Positions 48,699 through 56,797 of a stretch of DNA of 64,000 nucleotides are shown here, piece after piece. The translations under genes and the position numbers were made by a program. The DNA comes from Chitinivorax sp. B (lineage in GTDB: Bacteria; Pseudomonadota; Gammaproteobacteria; Burkholderiales; SCOH01): assembly GCF_005503445.1 (NCBI RefSeq), contig NZ_SCOH01000001.1:62001-126000 (forward strand), in the 5' to 3' direction. The stretch's first letter is position 1. The number at the start of each line of letters is the position of its first letter. The notes below the pieces were generated by a model that did no database searches, was not told where the DNA came from, and saw only the letters and a program-made list of their open reading frames with translations.

Positions 48699-49333
48699 TG
48701 GGAACTGTACGGCAGCGAGCATGCCATTCTTGTCTGCATATGTTGTTGGCAGGTATCAGAAGGCTGTGTCAACAAGGGAAAGCTGGCCAAATGTGCCAGC
48801 GTCTGCTCTTGTTGATGTTGGTATGTGCTACTGGCCCGTCGGCGATGGCATTGAATGAACCGGATCTGGAGCATCAGATCAAGGCTGCCTATCTGTATAA
48901 GTTTCTGGGCTATGTCGAATGGCCATCTACCGCCTTTGCTCAATTGGGGGCGCCTGTCATCATCGGCGTCATTGGAGCCGATGCAGTGGCAACTGAACTG
49001 GGTAGGCTGAAATCTGGCCGGTTGGTCAACAATCGGGCCATTGAGGTCAAGCAACTCAGGACAGATGACTCGATCGCCGGTGTGCACGTGTTGTATATCG
49101 CCCAACAGGAAGCCAGCAATTTGAAAAGGTTGTTGAGTGCCATTCAAGCCCAGCCTGTTTTGACGATTACCGACTCTGCCGGTGGCTTGGATTTTGGAAG
49201 TGTCATCAACTTTGTACCAGTTGATAATCGGGTCCGTTTTGAGGTTTCCGTTGTTCACGCAGAGCGCAGTGGGCTTAAGGTCAGTGCCCGGTTGCTGGCG
49301 GTTGCGCAACGTATCGAAACAGGGAGGCCATGA
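48698..49333 (+). CDS. YfiR-family periplasmic regulator (DUF4154)
   Basis: A 211-residue exported protein of the YfiR/HmsC type, which in Pseudomonas represses the diguanylate cyclase YfiN through its periplasmic domain. The fold region starts at 'EHQIKAAYLYKFLGYVEWP' and includes 'VIIGVIGADAVATELGRL', 'HVLYIAQQEASNLKRLL', 'TITDSAGGLDFGSVINFV' and 'VRFEVSVVHAERSGLKVSAR'. Signal region about residues 33-52 (LLLLMLVCATGPSAMA). ATG 48698 has GAGG upstream; ATG 48791 would give a conventional signal peptide. Translationally coupled to the TonB gene and one base from the kinase. Confidence 0.88.
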   Translation: MGTVRQRACHSCLHMLLAGIRRLCQQGKAGQMCQRLLLLMLVCATGPSAMALNEPDLEHQIKAAYLYKFLGYVEWPSTAFAQLGAPVIIGVIGADAVATELGRLKSGRLVNNRAIEVKQLRTDDSIAGVHVLYIAQQEASNLKRLLSAIQAQPVLTITDSAGGLDFGSVINFVPVDNRVRFEVSVVHAERSGLKVSARLLAVAQRIETGRP

Positions 49334-49334
49334 C

Positions 49335-51587
49335 GTGGCGATTCGACTTCGATCGATAAGGCACAAATTGCTGTTACTGGTAGTGATTGCCAATGTGTGC
49401 ACATTACTGGCGGCTGGTGGTGCACTGCTGTACCACGATCTGACCGAGGCACGTGCCAAGACGGTAGATCAACTGACGGTTCTGGCCAATATTCTGGGAC
49501 AGGGGTCTGCTACTGCATTGGAATTTGATGATGCCAAAGTGGCGACAGATAACCTGCAGCAATTGCGTGCCAACCCCAATATTCTGGGTGCCGCCTTGTA
49601 CCGTGCAAATGGCAAGTTGTTTGCACGCTACATCAGGGAGGGTGTCAGGGTTGCTGAAATACCTGCTGTCCCGGCATTGGACGGTCATCGATTCGATAAT
49701 GACGAGTTGATCCTGTTCAAGCGCGTCGTCATCGGCGCTGAAATCATCGGTACGGTCTATCTACGTGAGCGATATGTCCTGTCGCAATGGTTACAGGACT
49801 ATCTGGTCATTCTGGGGGGGGTCTTGCTGGCAAGTATGCTGCTGGGGCTGGCCGTGTATTCTCAGCTGGAGCGCTGGATCTCAGAGCCGATTCAGGCGGT
49901 CAGCACCGTGGCACGTCAAGTCATGGCACAACGTAATTTCCACTTACGTGCCATTAAAACCACTGAAGATGAAATTGGCCAGTTGGCCGATGCATTCAAT
50001 GGCATGCTGCAGACGCTTGAGCATGAGATGACAGAGCGTAGTCACGCCGAGAATGCAGTACGCACTTTGAATGCCGAATTAGAACAGCGTGTGGCAGAAC
50101 GTACCACCGCGTTGCAGGTCGCCAATCAGGAATTGGTCGTTCGAACGGAGGAGGCCGAGTCGGCTAATCGCGCCAAGGCAGATTTTCTGGCCAATATGAG
50201 TCATGAGATCCGAACACCCATGAATGCTGTTCTGGGATTGGCTTATCTGCTTGATCAAAAACCACTGGACAACGACTCTGCCGAGTTGGTCAAGAAGATA
50301 CGTGGAGCAGGCCGTTCGTTGCAATCCATCATCAATGACATCCTGGACGTCTCCAAAATCGATGCCGGCCGGTTGGAGATTGAGCATACGCCATTCCGTC
50401 TGACTGATGTGCTGGACGACTTGGCGAGCATCATGGGGGCCAACTTGGGCAACAAGGATCTGGAGCTGGTCATTGCCCCTCCACCGGAAATCGGTGTGCA
50501 GTTACTGGGTGACGCGTTGCGTCTGGAGCAGATTTTGATCAACCTGACTGGCAATGCCATCAAGTTCACCGAGAGCGGGTCTGTCAAAGTGGGCATCACC
50601 TTGCTGGCGCGCGAAGACAATACCGTCACGTTGAGATTTTCCGTTGCCGATACCGGGATCGGTATCCCGCTGGAAAAGCAAACCCAGATCTTCAACGCGT
50701 TTTCACAAGCGGATACGTCGACCACGCGCCGGTTTGGTGGTACTGGGTTGGGGCTGACTATCTGCCGGCATCTGGTCAATAAAATGGGGGGCGACATCGG
50801 CGTGATCAGCGTGCCCGGAAAAGGGAGTGAATTCTGGTTCACCATCAAAGTGGATCTGGCAGAGGCCAAGCAGTATGCCCCGCCGGAATTGGCAAATCTT
50901 GATGTGCTGATTGCGGATGACAGCGAAATCGCACGTGAAAATCTGGTACTGACAGCACGCTCCATCGGCTGGGCCCCGATTCAGGCCGAATCAGGCGAGA
51001 TTGCCATCCAAAAGATGGCCGCCAAGGCGAGTGAAAGTCATGGTTTCGATGTATTACTTCTGGATTGGAAAATGCCTGGCCTGGATGGCTTGGCCGTGGC
51101 CAAATCGATCAGGCAGTCACTTGGTGAGCAAACTGCACCGATTGTATTGATGGTGACCGCTTTTTCACGTGAGGAATTGTTGAAACAATCCGATATCAAT
51201 GTGGTTGATGGCGTGTTGAGTAAGCCTGTCACCGGTTCCTCACTTTACAACAGTGTGGCCGAGGCGTTACGACGGCGCTGGCGTGATGGTCAATGCCAAC
51301 TTTCGCAATCTGGGCATGACAAACGGTTGACCGGGATCAGTGTGCTGGTTGTGGATGATAGCGAGATCAATCGTGAAGTGGCATCACGGATATTGCAATC
51401 GGAGGGAGCGACGGTTTCGCTGGCGCCAGATGGCAAGGCAGCGATTGATTGGCTGCTTTCACATTCCAGTGATGTCGATGTGGTACTGATGGATGTTCAA
51501 ATGCCGGTCATGGATGGGTATGAAGCCACTCGCCAACTGCGTGAAACGTTGCACTTGTATACCTTGCCAGTGATTGCCCTGACCTGA
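49335..51587 (+). CDS. CHASE8-like/HAMP hybrid histidine kinase, truncated by frameshift
   Basis: A 750-residue product starting at GTG 49335 (GGGAGG upstream). Order: TM1 (about 11-33), periplasmic CHASE8-like sensor ('SATALEFDDAKVATDNLQQL', 35-150), TM2 (155-175), HAMP (176-230), coiled coil, HisKA with H290 ('FLANMSHEIRTPMNAVLG'), HATPase with N box 'NLTGNAIKF', 'DTGIGIP' and 'GTGLGL', REC1 (D577 in 'LLLDWKMPGLDG') and REC2 (D720 in 'VVLMDVQMPVMDG'). REC2 stops after 'PVIALT', where a 5-bp duplication introduces TGA. The lost part of REC2 and the HPt domain continue in another frame. Without the duplication the protein would be 1012 residues. Confidence 0.88.
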   Translation: MAIRLRSIRHKLLLLVVIANVCTLLAAGGALLYHDLTEARAKTVDQLTVLANILGQGSATALEFDDAKVATDNLQQLRANPNILGAALYRANGKLFARYIREGVRVAEIPAVPALDGHRFDNDELILFKRVVIGAEIIGTVYLRERYVLSQWLQDYLVILGGVLLASMLLGLAVYSQLERWISEPIQAVSTVARQVMAQRNFHLRAIKTTEDEIGQLADAFNGMLQTLEHEMTERSHAENAVRTLNAELEQRVAERTTALQVANQELVVRTEEAESANRAKADFLANMSHEIRTPMNAVLGLAYLLDQKPLDNDSAELVKKIRGAGRSLQSIINDILDVSKIDAGRLEIEHTPFRLTDVLDDLASIMGANLGNKDLELVIAPPPEIGVQLLGDALRLEQILINLTGNAIKFTESGSVKVGITLLAREDNTVTLRFSVADTGIGIPLEKQTQIFNAFSQADTSTTRRFGGTGLGLTICRHLVNKMGGDIGVISVPGKGSEFWFTIKVDLAEAKQYAPPELANLDVLIADDSEIARENLVLTARSIGWAPIQAESGEIAIQKMAAKASESHGFDVLLLDWKMPGLDGLAVAKSIRQSLGEQTAPIVLMVTAFSREELLKQSDINVVDGVLSKPVTGSSLYNSVAEALRRRWRDGQCQLSQSGHDKRLTGISVLVVDDSEINREVASRILQSEGATVSLAPDGKAAIDWLLSHSSDVDVVLMDVQMPVMDGYEATRQLRETLHLYTLPVIALT

Positions 51588-51589
51588 CC
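51580..51589 (+). repeat. 5-bp tandem duplication causing the frameshift
   Basis: TGACC is repeated exactly twice. Removing one copy restores CTG-ACC-GCT and joins 'PVIALT' to 'AGAFKAQQDAAQQAGMNAF', the normal continuation of a receiver domain. The second copy begins with the TGA stop in the kinase frame. Confidence 0.9.
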
Positions 51590-52378
51590 GCTGGGGCATT
51601 CAAGGCCCAGCAAGATGCAGCGCAACAGGCTGGCATGAATGCCTTTGTTGCCAAGCCTTTCAATGTTGATGATTTGCTGGAGACCATTCTCAAGCTGACA
51701 AGGTATACCATGCGTAATCCTGACCCAACACCATTGGCCCCTGCGCCACTGTCGCCGCCGCTGCCGACCCCTAAAGCACCCCAATTGCCCGATCTGCCGG
51801 GAATCGACTTTGAGCGCGGCATGCGATCCTGGGGGGAGATTGAAATCTATCGGAAATTTTTGGGGAAATTTGCTGAGGACTATGCAGATTGCGGTGCTCA
51901 GCTCAATCTGCTGTATCAGAACAAAGATTGGGCTGCCCTTCGGGGCATGGCGCACAAACTGGTCGGGGCAGCGGGTAATCTTGCACTGGTCGAAGTGTAC
52001 CCTTATGCATCGGAAATCGAAGGTGCCATTGTCCGAAACGAAGATCCTGCCGATGCTGTGTGCAGATTGAATGTTGCACTGGAAACCGCCCTGGAGTCCA
52101 TTGCCGAATGGGTTGGGCAAGCCGAGCTGCGTGATTCGACTGTGACAGCCCCTCTGCAGCACGAGGTTGACTCCTCGCCGTTGCTTGCGGAGCTGATTCG
52201 GGCATTGGATACCGACAATCCGGATCAGGCGGAGCCTGTGCTCAACGCTTTGGCAGGGGCAATCCAGGCCGAGTCTCTGATGGCGATTCGTGCCTGTATC
52301 GATGCATTTGATTTCCGTAGTGCGGAGCAATTGGCACGCCAACTTGCAACGGACTTGCAGATTGTGTTGGAGGAGTAA
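51590..52378 (+). pseudogene. Detached REC2 end and HPt domain of the hybrid kinase
   Basis: This 262-codon open stretch continues the kinase in the shifted frame: 'AGAFKAQQDAAQQAGMNAF' and 'VAKPFNVDDLLETILKL' complete REC2 (with its conserved Lys), then a Pro-rich linker and an HPt domain whose phospho-acceptor is in 'GMAHKLVGAAGNLALVEVYP'. It may still be translated by re-initiation at ATG 51635, 48 bases after the stop, although the ribosome site there is weak; that would give a free HPt protein of 247 residues. Alternatively it is dead. Confidence 0.8.
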
Positions 52379-52381
52379 CCC

Positions 52382-54712
52382 ATGGCGACCAATCCTATTC
52401 TGATCATCGACGATGAGCCAAGCAATTTGGCAACGTTGAAGCAGATTCTGAAAAATGACTACCCGTTGGCATTCGCACGGAGTGGAACGGAAGGGCTGGC
52501 TGCTGCAGAGAAACACCAGCCATCATTGATTCTGTTGGATATTCGTATGCCGGACATGGATGGCTACACGGTGTGCCGCAAACTCAAGCAAGATGCCAAG
52601 ACGGAAAATATCCCGGTGATTTTTGTTTCTGCGCTGGGTGAGGTGGGTGACGAAGCTGCCGGATTTGAATGTGGTGGGGTGGATTACATCATCAAGCCTG
52701 TGTCACCTGCGATTGTCCGGGCACGAGTGCGTACCCATCTTTCCCTGGTGAGGGCGACCATGCTTGAACGGTATGTGACGCAGCTCGAAATACAGCAGCA
52801 GAAGATTGCACGGCTAAGTCGTATCAAGACGCTGCTGAGCGACATCAATTCAGTGATTCTACGCACGCGTGACCGTCAGATGCTATTTACCGAGGCGTGC
52901 CGCATTGCGGTGGAACAAGGCGGTTTCGATACGGCATGGATTGTGCTCGCCCAAGGGGCCACGATGGTCCAGGTGGCCCGGCAAGGAATGACAGAGGAGC
53001 GTCTCAATTCACTGATCATGGCGCTGCCGTTGCAAGCCAATGGACAGCAGGGTGTGGTCCATATGGCCATGGGCTGCGGGCGACCAGCTTTCAGCAACGA
53101 TATCCGGGCTTGCTCCGACGCAGATCAGGTTTGCAGGGATGCACTTGATCATGGCTTTCTATCACTGATTGCCCTGCCATTGATGCCCGATACCCAAGCA
53201 ACTGGGGCAATGGTGTTGTATGCCCATGATGCAGGCTATTTTGATGATGAAGAGCTGAAATTGTTGAACGAGCTGGCAGGTGATATTTCGTTTGCCATGA
53301 AGCATATCGAACAGGAAGAGCGTGTCAATTATTTGTCCTTCTATGACGTATTGACTGGTTTGCCCAACAATGTGCTGTTTCTGGACCGGTTGAGCCAGAT
53401 TGTGCAGGCGGCCAAGCACGAAAGTGGGATCGCAGTGATGGCGATTGCCAATCTGGATCGCTTCAAGCAAGTGAACGATGGCCTGGGACGTCATGCGGGC
53501 GATCAGGTATTGAAGGAGGTGGCCAATCGCTTGACCAACGAATTGGACAGGCGGTACAGCATTACCCGCCTGACGGGCGATAGCTTTGCTGTGGCAGGTA
53601 CTCAGACAGCAGCTGATGAAGTGGCGGTGTTGGTGGATCAGATCAATGTATTGTTGAGCCAGCCGATGGTGATTGATGGTGCTGAATTGCACTTATCAGG
53701 GCATGTCGGTGTGGCACTGTATCCCAGCGACGGCGACGACGCAGAAACATTGTTCAAGAATGCAGAAGCGGCTTTGAAGCAGGCCAAGGCATCCAATGAA
53801 CGATATTCCTACTATTCTCCAGAACTGAATGCGCGCATGGCGGAAAAATTCGAGCTGGAAAGCCTGCTGCGCAAGGCATTGGAACAAAAACAGTTTGTCC
53901 TGTATTACCAGGCCAAGGTGGATTTGGCCAGCGGCCGTATTGCTGGGGCCGAAGCACTGATCCGTTGGGTCCATCCGGAACGGGGAATGGTACCACCGAG
54001 CGACTTCATCCCGCTGGCGGAAGAAACGGGACTGATTGTGCCCATTGGCAGTTGGGTGATCCAGTCAGTGTGCGAACAGCAGGCTGAGTGGCGGGCACAA
54101 CAGGTTCGGACCGTGCCAATCGCGCTGAACCTGTCCGCCTTGCAATTCCGTAAGGGGGATGTGCAGGAGTCGGTACAGGAAGCTTTGTCATCCTATGGAC
54201 TGGCTCCCAATTTCGTCGAGTTGGAATTGACGGAAACGTTGGTGATGCAAAATCTGGTGGAAGCTGAACGAACCATGCAGGCGTTCACGCAATGCGGTTT
54301 GCATCTGTCGTTGGATGATTTCGGCACGGGCTATTCGTCACTGGCTTACTTGAAGCGCTTCCCGTTTGATACGGTGAAGATCGACCGGACATTTGTCTCG
54401 GACATTACGACTGATTCAGAGGATGCCGCAATTGCCAGCGCGATTATCTCCATGGCTCACAATTTGCAAATGCATGTGATTGCGGAAGGTGTGGAGACGA
54501 ACGAGCAGTTACGGTTTCTGCGGGCCAAGGGGTGTGATCAGATTCAAGGGTATTATTTCAGCCGCCCAGTTCCAGCAGCGGAATTTGAATCGATGTTACG
54601 CAACGATAAACATCTGGAACTGGAACCTGATTCAGTAACAGATGCGGAATGGTTACTACCGTTGACCAGCAAGGGGACCAGTTCATCGCCCGCATCATGG
54701 CATCATCGGTGA
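52382..54712 (+). CDS. Response regulator REC-GAF-GGDEF(degenerate)-EAL
   Basis: A 776-residue c-di-GMP enzyme. REC (1-125) has D53 in 'LILLDIRMPDMDGY' and K106. A GAF domain (about 150-305) follows a coiled coil. The GGDEF domain (318-475) is degenerate: the signature is TGDSF (398-402) and a metal-binding Asp is Asn357, so cyclase activity is unlikely. The EAL domain (490-740) keeps E524-A525-L526, N583, D645-D646 ('SLDDFGTGYSS') and 'IAEGVET', so it should hydrolyse c-di-GMP to pGpG. It starts three bases after the HPt stop with GGAGGAG upstream and is the likely phosphorelay target of the upstream kinase. Confidence 0.92.
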   Translation: MATNPILIIDDEPSNLATLKQILKNDYPLAFARSGTEGLAAAEKHQPSLILLDIRMPDMDGYTVCRKLKQDAKTENIPVIFVSALGEVGDEAAGFECGGVDYIIKPVSPAIVRARVRTHLSLVRATMLERYVTQLEIQQQKIARLSRIKTLLSDINSVILRTRDRQMLFTEACRIAVEQGGFDTAWIVLAQGATMVQVARQGMTEERLNSLIMALPLQANGQQGVVHMAMGCGRPAFSNDIRACSDADQVCRDALDHGFLSLIALPLMPDTQATGAMVLYAHDAGYFDDEELKLLNELAGDISFAMKHIEQEERVNYLSFYDVLTGLPNNVLFLDRLSQIVQAAKHESGIAVMAIANLDRFKQVNDGLGRHAGDQVLKEVANRLTNELDRRYSITRLTGDSFAVAGTQTAADEVAVLVDQINVLLSQPMVIDGAELHLSGHVGVALYPSDGDDAETLFKNAEAALKQAKASNERYSYYSPELNARMAEKFELESLLRKALEQKQFVLYYQAKVDLASGRIAGAEALIRWVHPERGMVPPSDFIPLAEETGLIVPIGSWVIQSVCEQQAEWRAQQVRTVPIALNLSALQFRKGDVQESVQEALSSYGLAPNFVELELTETLVMQNLVEAERTMQAFTQCGLHLSLDDFGTGYSSLAYLKRFPFDTVKIDRTFVSDITTDSEDAAIASAIISMAHNLQMHVIAEGVETNEQLRFLRAKGCDQIQGYYFSRPVPAAEFESMLRNDKHLELEPDSVTDAEWLLPLTSKGTSSSPASWHHR

Positions 54713-54713
54713 C

Positions 54714-54842
54714 ATGAAGGCAGAAGACATTGCGAATCGCCTATTTACCGTAGCATTTAAAACGGAGCTGTTTTCCCTGCTGGCGATACTTAGTCAAGAC
54801 CGACCTGCCGCCACAATGTCCATTGGGATTCGCATGCTGTAA
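54714..54842 (+). CDS. Possible 42-residue peptide
   Basis: A short frame starting one base after the EAL gene stop (ATG 54714, TAA 54842), sequence beginning MKAEDIANRLFTVAFKTELF. No clear ribosome site and no recognised family. It could be a coupled small gene or chance; the rest of the 302-base gap up to the pit gene holds only the terminator at 54941-54976. Confidence 0.22.
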   Translation: MKAEDIANRLFTVAFKTELFSLLAILSQDRPAATMSIGIRML

Positions 54843-54940
54843 TCATTGATTCCAGTCTTAGCCTGAGACGGCTTCCTTCCCATGTAGGGTTCAATTGATC
54901 ATTGCAAGTCATGCTGCACGGGGCAGCTTAGTCAGTCCAT

Positions 54941-54976
54941 AAAAAACCGCTCACGAATAAATTCGTGAGCGGTTTT
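54941..54976 (-). terminator. Terminator of the pit operon
   Basis: AAAACCGCTCACGAAT/ATTCGTGAGCGGTTTT (16-bp stem, 2-base spacer). On the minus strand it continues into TTTTTT. It could also stop transcription from the EAL gene. Confidence 0.9.
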
Positions 54977-55014
54977 GGGTGGAGCACACGCTGTTGTGAT
55001 GGTGCAGCTTCGGG

Positions 55015-56022
55015 TTAGAACAAGTGTTCGCCAATCCAGAAGAAGAATGCAGCGATTGTTGCGCTGGCGGGGATGGTGAGGATCCATGCCCAAACGATGC
55101 CACCCGCAACGCCCCAGCGGACTGATGAGAATTTACGGGCTGCACCGACACCGACAATCGAGCCGGTGATGGTATGTGTGGTGGAGACCGGGATGCCCAA
55201 TGCGGAGGCAAAGAAAAGCATCATTGCACCACCGGTTTCGGCACAGAATCCACCTACGGGTTTGAGTTTGGTGATCCGTTGACCCATGGTTTTGACGATT
55301 CGCCAGCCACCGAGCATGGTGCCCAAGGCAATCGTGAAATAGCAGGCAAACACAACCCACATGGGAACATCTTCCTGAGGGGTGGAGTAGCCAGCTGCAA
55401 TCAATAACAACCAGATAATACCGATTGTTTTCTGCGCGTCATTGCCACCGTGCCCTAGGCTGTAAAGACCTGCCGATAGCAATTGCAGCCGACGGAACCA
55501 GTTATCTACCGCAAGCGGCGTCGCGCGGAAACAAATCCACGACACCAGTACCATCAAAATGGCGCCTAGAAAGAAGCCCAAGATCGGGGAGATGAAAATG
55601 AATGCAACGGTTTTGCCAATGCCTGCCCAGATCAGCGAATCAGGTCCGGACTTGGCGAGCCCGGCACCAACGAGGCCACCAATCAATGCATGGGACGATG
55701 ATGAGGGGATGCCGAAATACCAAGTGATGATGTTCCATGCAATGGCCCCGACCAATGCGCCGAAGATGACATACTGATCGACAATGCCAGGATCAATAGT
55801 GCCCTTGCCGATGGTGGTGGCCACCTTCAGATGGAAGATGAATAGCGCGATAAAGTTGAACGCGGCAGCCCAAAGCACGGCGTGCTGGGGTTTCAGTACC
55901 CCGGTTGACACGATGGTGGCGATGGAGTTGGCTGCATCGTGGAAGCCGTTCATGAAGTCGAATGCCAGTGCAAGCACCACTAACATGACGACAACACTGA
56001 GGCTGATTTCCATTCCTGTCAT
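55015..56022 (-). CDS. Inorganic phosphate transporter, Pit family
   Basis: Low-affinity, proton-coupled transporter of metal-phosphate. 335 residues and about ten helices. Both family signatures are present: 'GFHDAANSIATIVSTGVL' near the N-terminus and 'GHGGNDAQKTIGIIWLL' after the central loop, an inverted duplication. ATG 56022 has GAGG at good spacing; an in-frame start 26 codons upstream overlaps the DUF47 gene. Eight bases downstream of the DUF47 gene, so translation is likely coupled. Confidence 0.94.
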   Translation of the reverse strand: MTGMEISLSVVVMLVVLALAFDFMNGFHDAANSIATIVSTGVLKPQHAVLWAAAFNFIALFIFHLKVATTIGKGTIDPGIVDQYVIFGALVGAIAWNIITWYFGIPSSSSHALIGGLVGAGLAKSGPDSLIWAGIGKTVAFIFISPILGFFLGAILMVLVSWICFRATPLAVDNWFRRLQLLSAGLYSLGHGGNDAQKTIGIIWLLLIAAGYSTPQEDVPMWVVFACYFTIALGTMLGGWRIVKTMGQRITKLKPVGGFCAETGGAMMLFFASALGIPVSTTHTITGSIVGVGAARKFSSVRWGVAGGIVWAWILTIPASATIAAFFFWIGEHLF

Positions 56023-56029
56023 GAGTACC

Positions 56030-56671
56030 TCAAGCGTTCTCGAGCACGATGGCTTCAAGCGTGTTGGCAACTGACATACAACGATCTGTGATTGATTCAA
56101 GCAGTTCGTAAACAGCCTTCAATTTGATCAGTTCGCGTACGTCCTGCTCTTCACGGAACAGGCGTGATACAGCACCGCGCATGATCCGATCGGCGTCGCT
56201 TTCCAGCTTGTCGATATCTTTGCAGGTTTTCAGGATATCCTGAGCATGCTCGCCAGGGTCTTTGATGAGGTTGACTGCGGAACGAACGCGTTCGATTGCT
56301 GACAAACTGATTTCCGCGAGCTGTTTCATCTCTGGTGTAGCACGGCGGACGTCATACATGGTCAGGGTCTGCGCAATGCTATGGATGACATCGATGATGT
56401 CATCCATCGAGCTGATCAGTTGGTGGATTTCATCACGATCCAGTGGCGTGATAAAGGTTTTGTTCAGCAGGATGATCGTATCATGTGTCAGGGTGTCAGC
56501 TTTGAATTCGGCTGATTCAATAGTTTGGACGTGTTCTTCAATTGCACGGGCGTCGCCGCCCAGTTGGTCCATAAGGGTGACCAGCTTCTGGGCGGAGAGG
56601 ACGATTTGGTCCGCGTGTGCATTGAAGAATTCGAAGAATTTGCCTTCTTGAGGCATGAAGCGAGCGAACAT
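56030..56671 (-). CDS. DUF47 / PhoU-like protein of the Pit operon
   Basis: A 213-residue, all-helical PhoU-like protein (TIGR00153/DUF47 type) that usually precedes pit and is thought to modulate the transporter. Features: 'PQEGKFFEFFNAHADQIVLS' at the start, 'ESAEFKADTLTHDTIILLNK', 'TPLDRDEIHQLISSMDDIID' and 'KDIDKLESDADRIMRGAVS'. ATG 56671 has AGGGAAG upstream; a 22-residue extension would be unconserved. First gene of the pair. Confidence 0.92.
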   Translation of the reverse strand: MFARFMPQEGKFFEFFNAHADQIVLSAQKLVTLMDQLGGDARAIEEHVQTIESAEFKADTLTHDTIILLNKTFITPLDRDEIHQLISSMDDIIDVIHSIAQTLTMYDVRRATPEMKQLAEISLSAIERVRSAVNLIKDPGEHAQDILKTCKDIDKLESDADRIMRGAVSRLFREEQDVRELIKLKAVYELLESITDRCMSVANTLEAIVLENA

Positions 56672-56747
56672 GGGCTTCCCTGATCGTTGCAAAAAATATT
56701 GTATTTTAGCGTGTTGAGCGCCCCGAGATAAGGGCATGGCAGAAAAA

Positions 56748-56774
56748 TGAAAAACGGGGCGGTGATCGCCCCGT
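56748..56774 (-). terminator. Terminator of metK
   Basis: On the minus strand ACGGGGCG-ATCAC-CGCCCCGT followed by TTTTC. It lies between metK and the DUF47 gene and separates the two units. Confidence 0.85.
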
Positions 56775-56797
56775 CATAAAGCCTTGTCTGGATTGGT

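Noticed and set aside
48653-49459. 268-codon minus-strand frame antisense to the YfiR gene
   Set aside because: Spans three plus-strand gene borders and has no recognised motif.
51497-52516. 339-codon open frame on the minus strand across the kinase break
   Set aside because: Antisense to REC2/HPt and the start of the next gene; Cys- and Gln-rich with no domain. The plus-strand reading explains the region.
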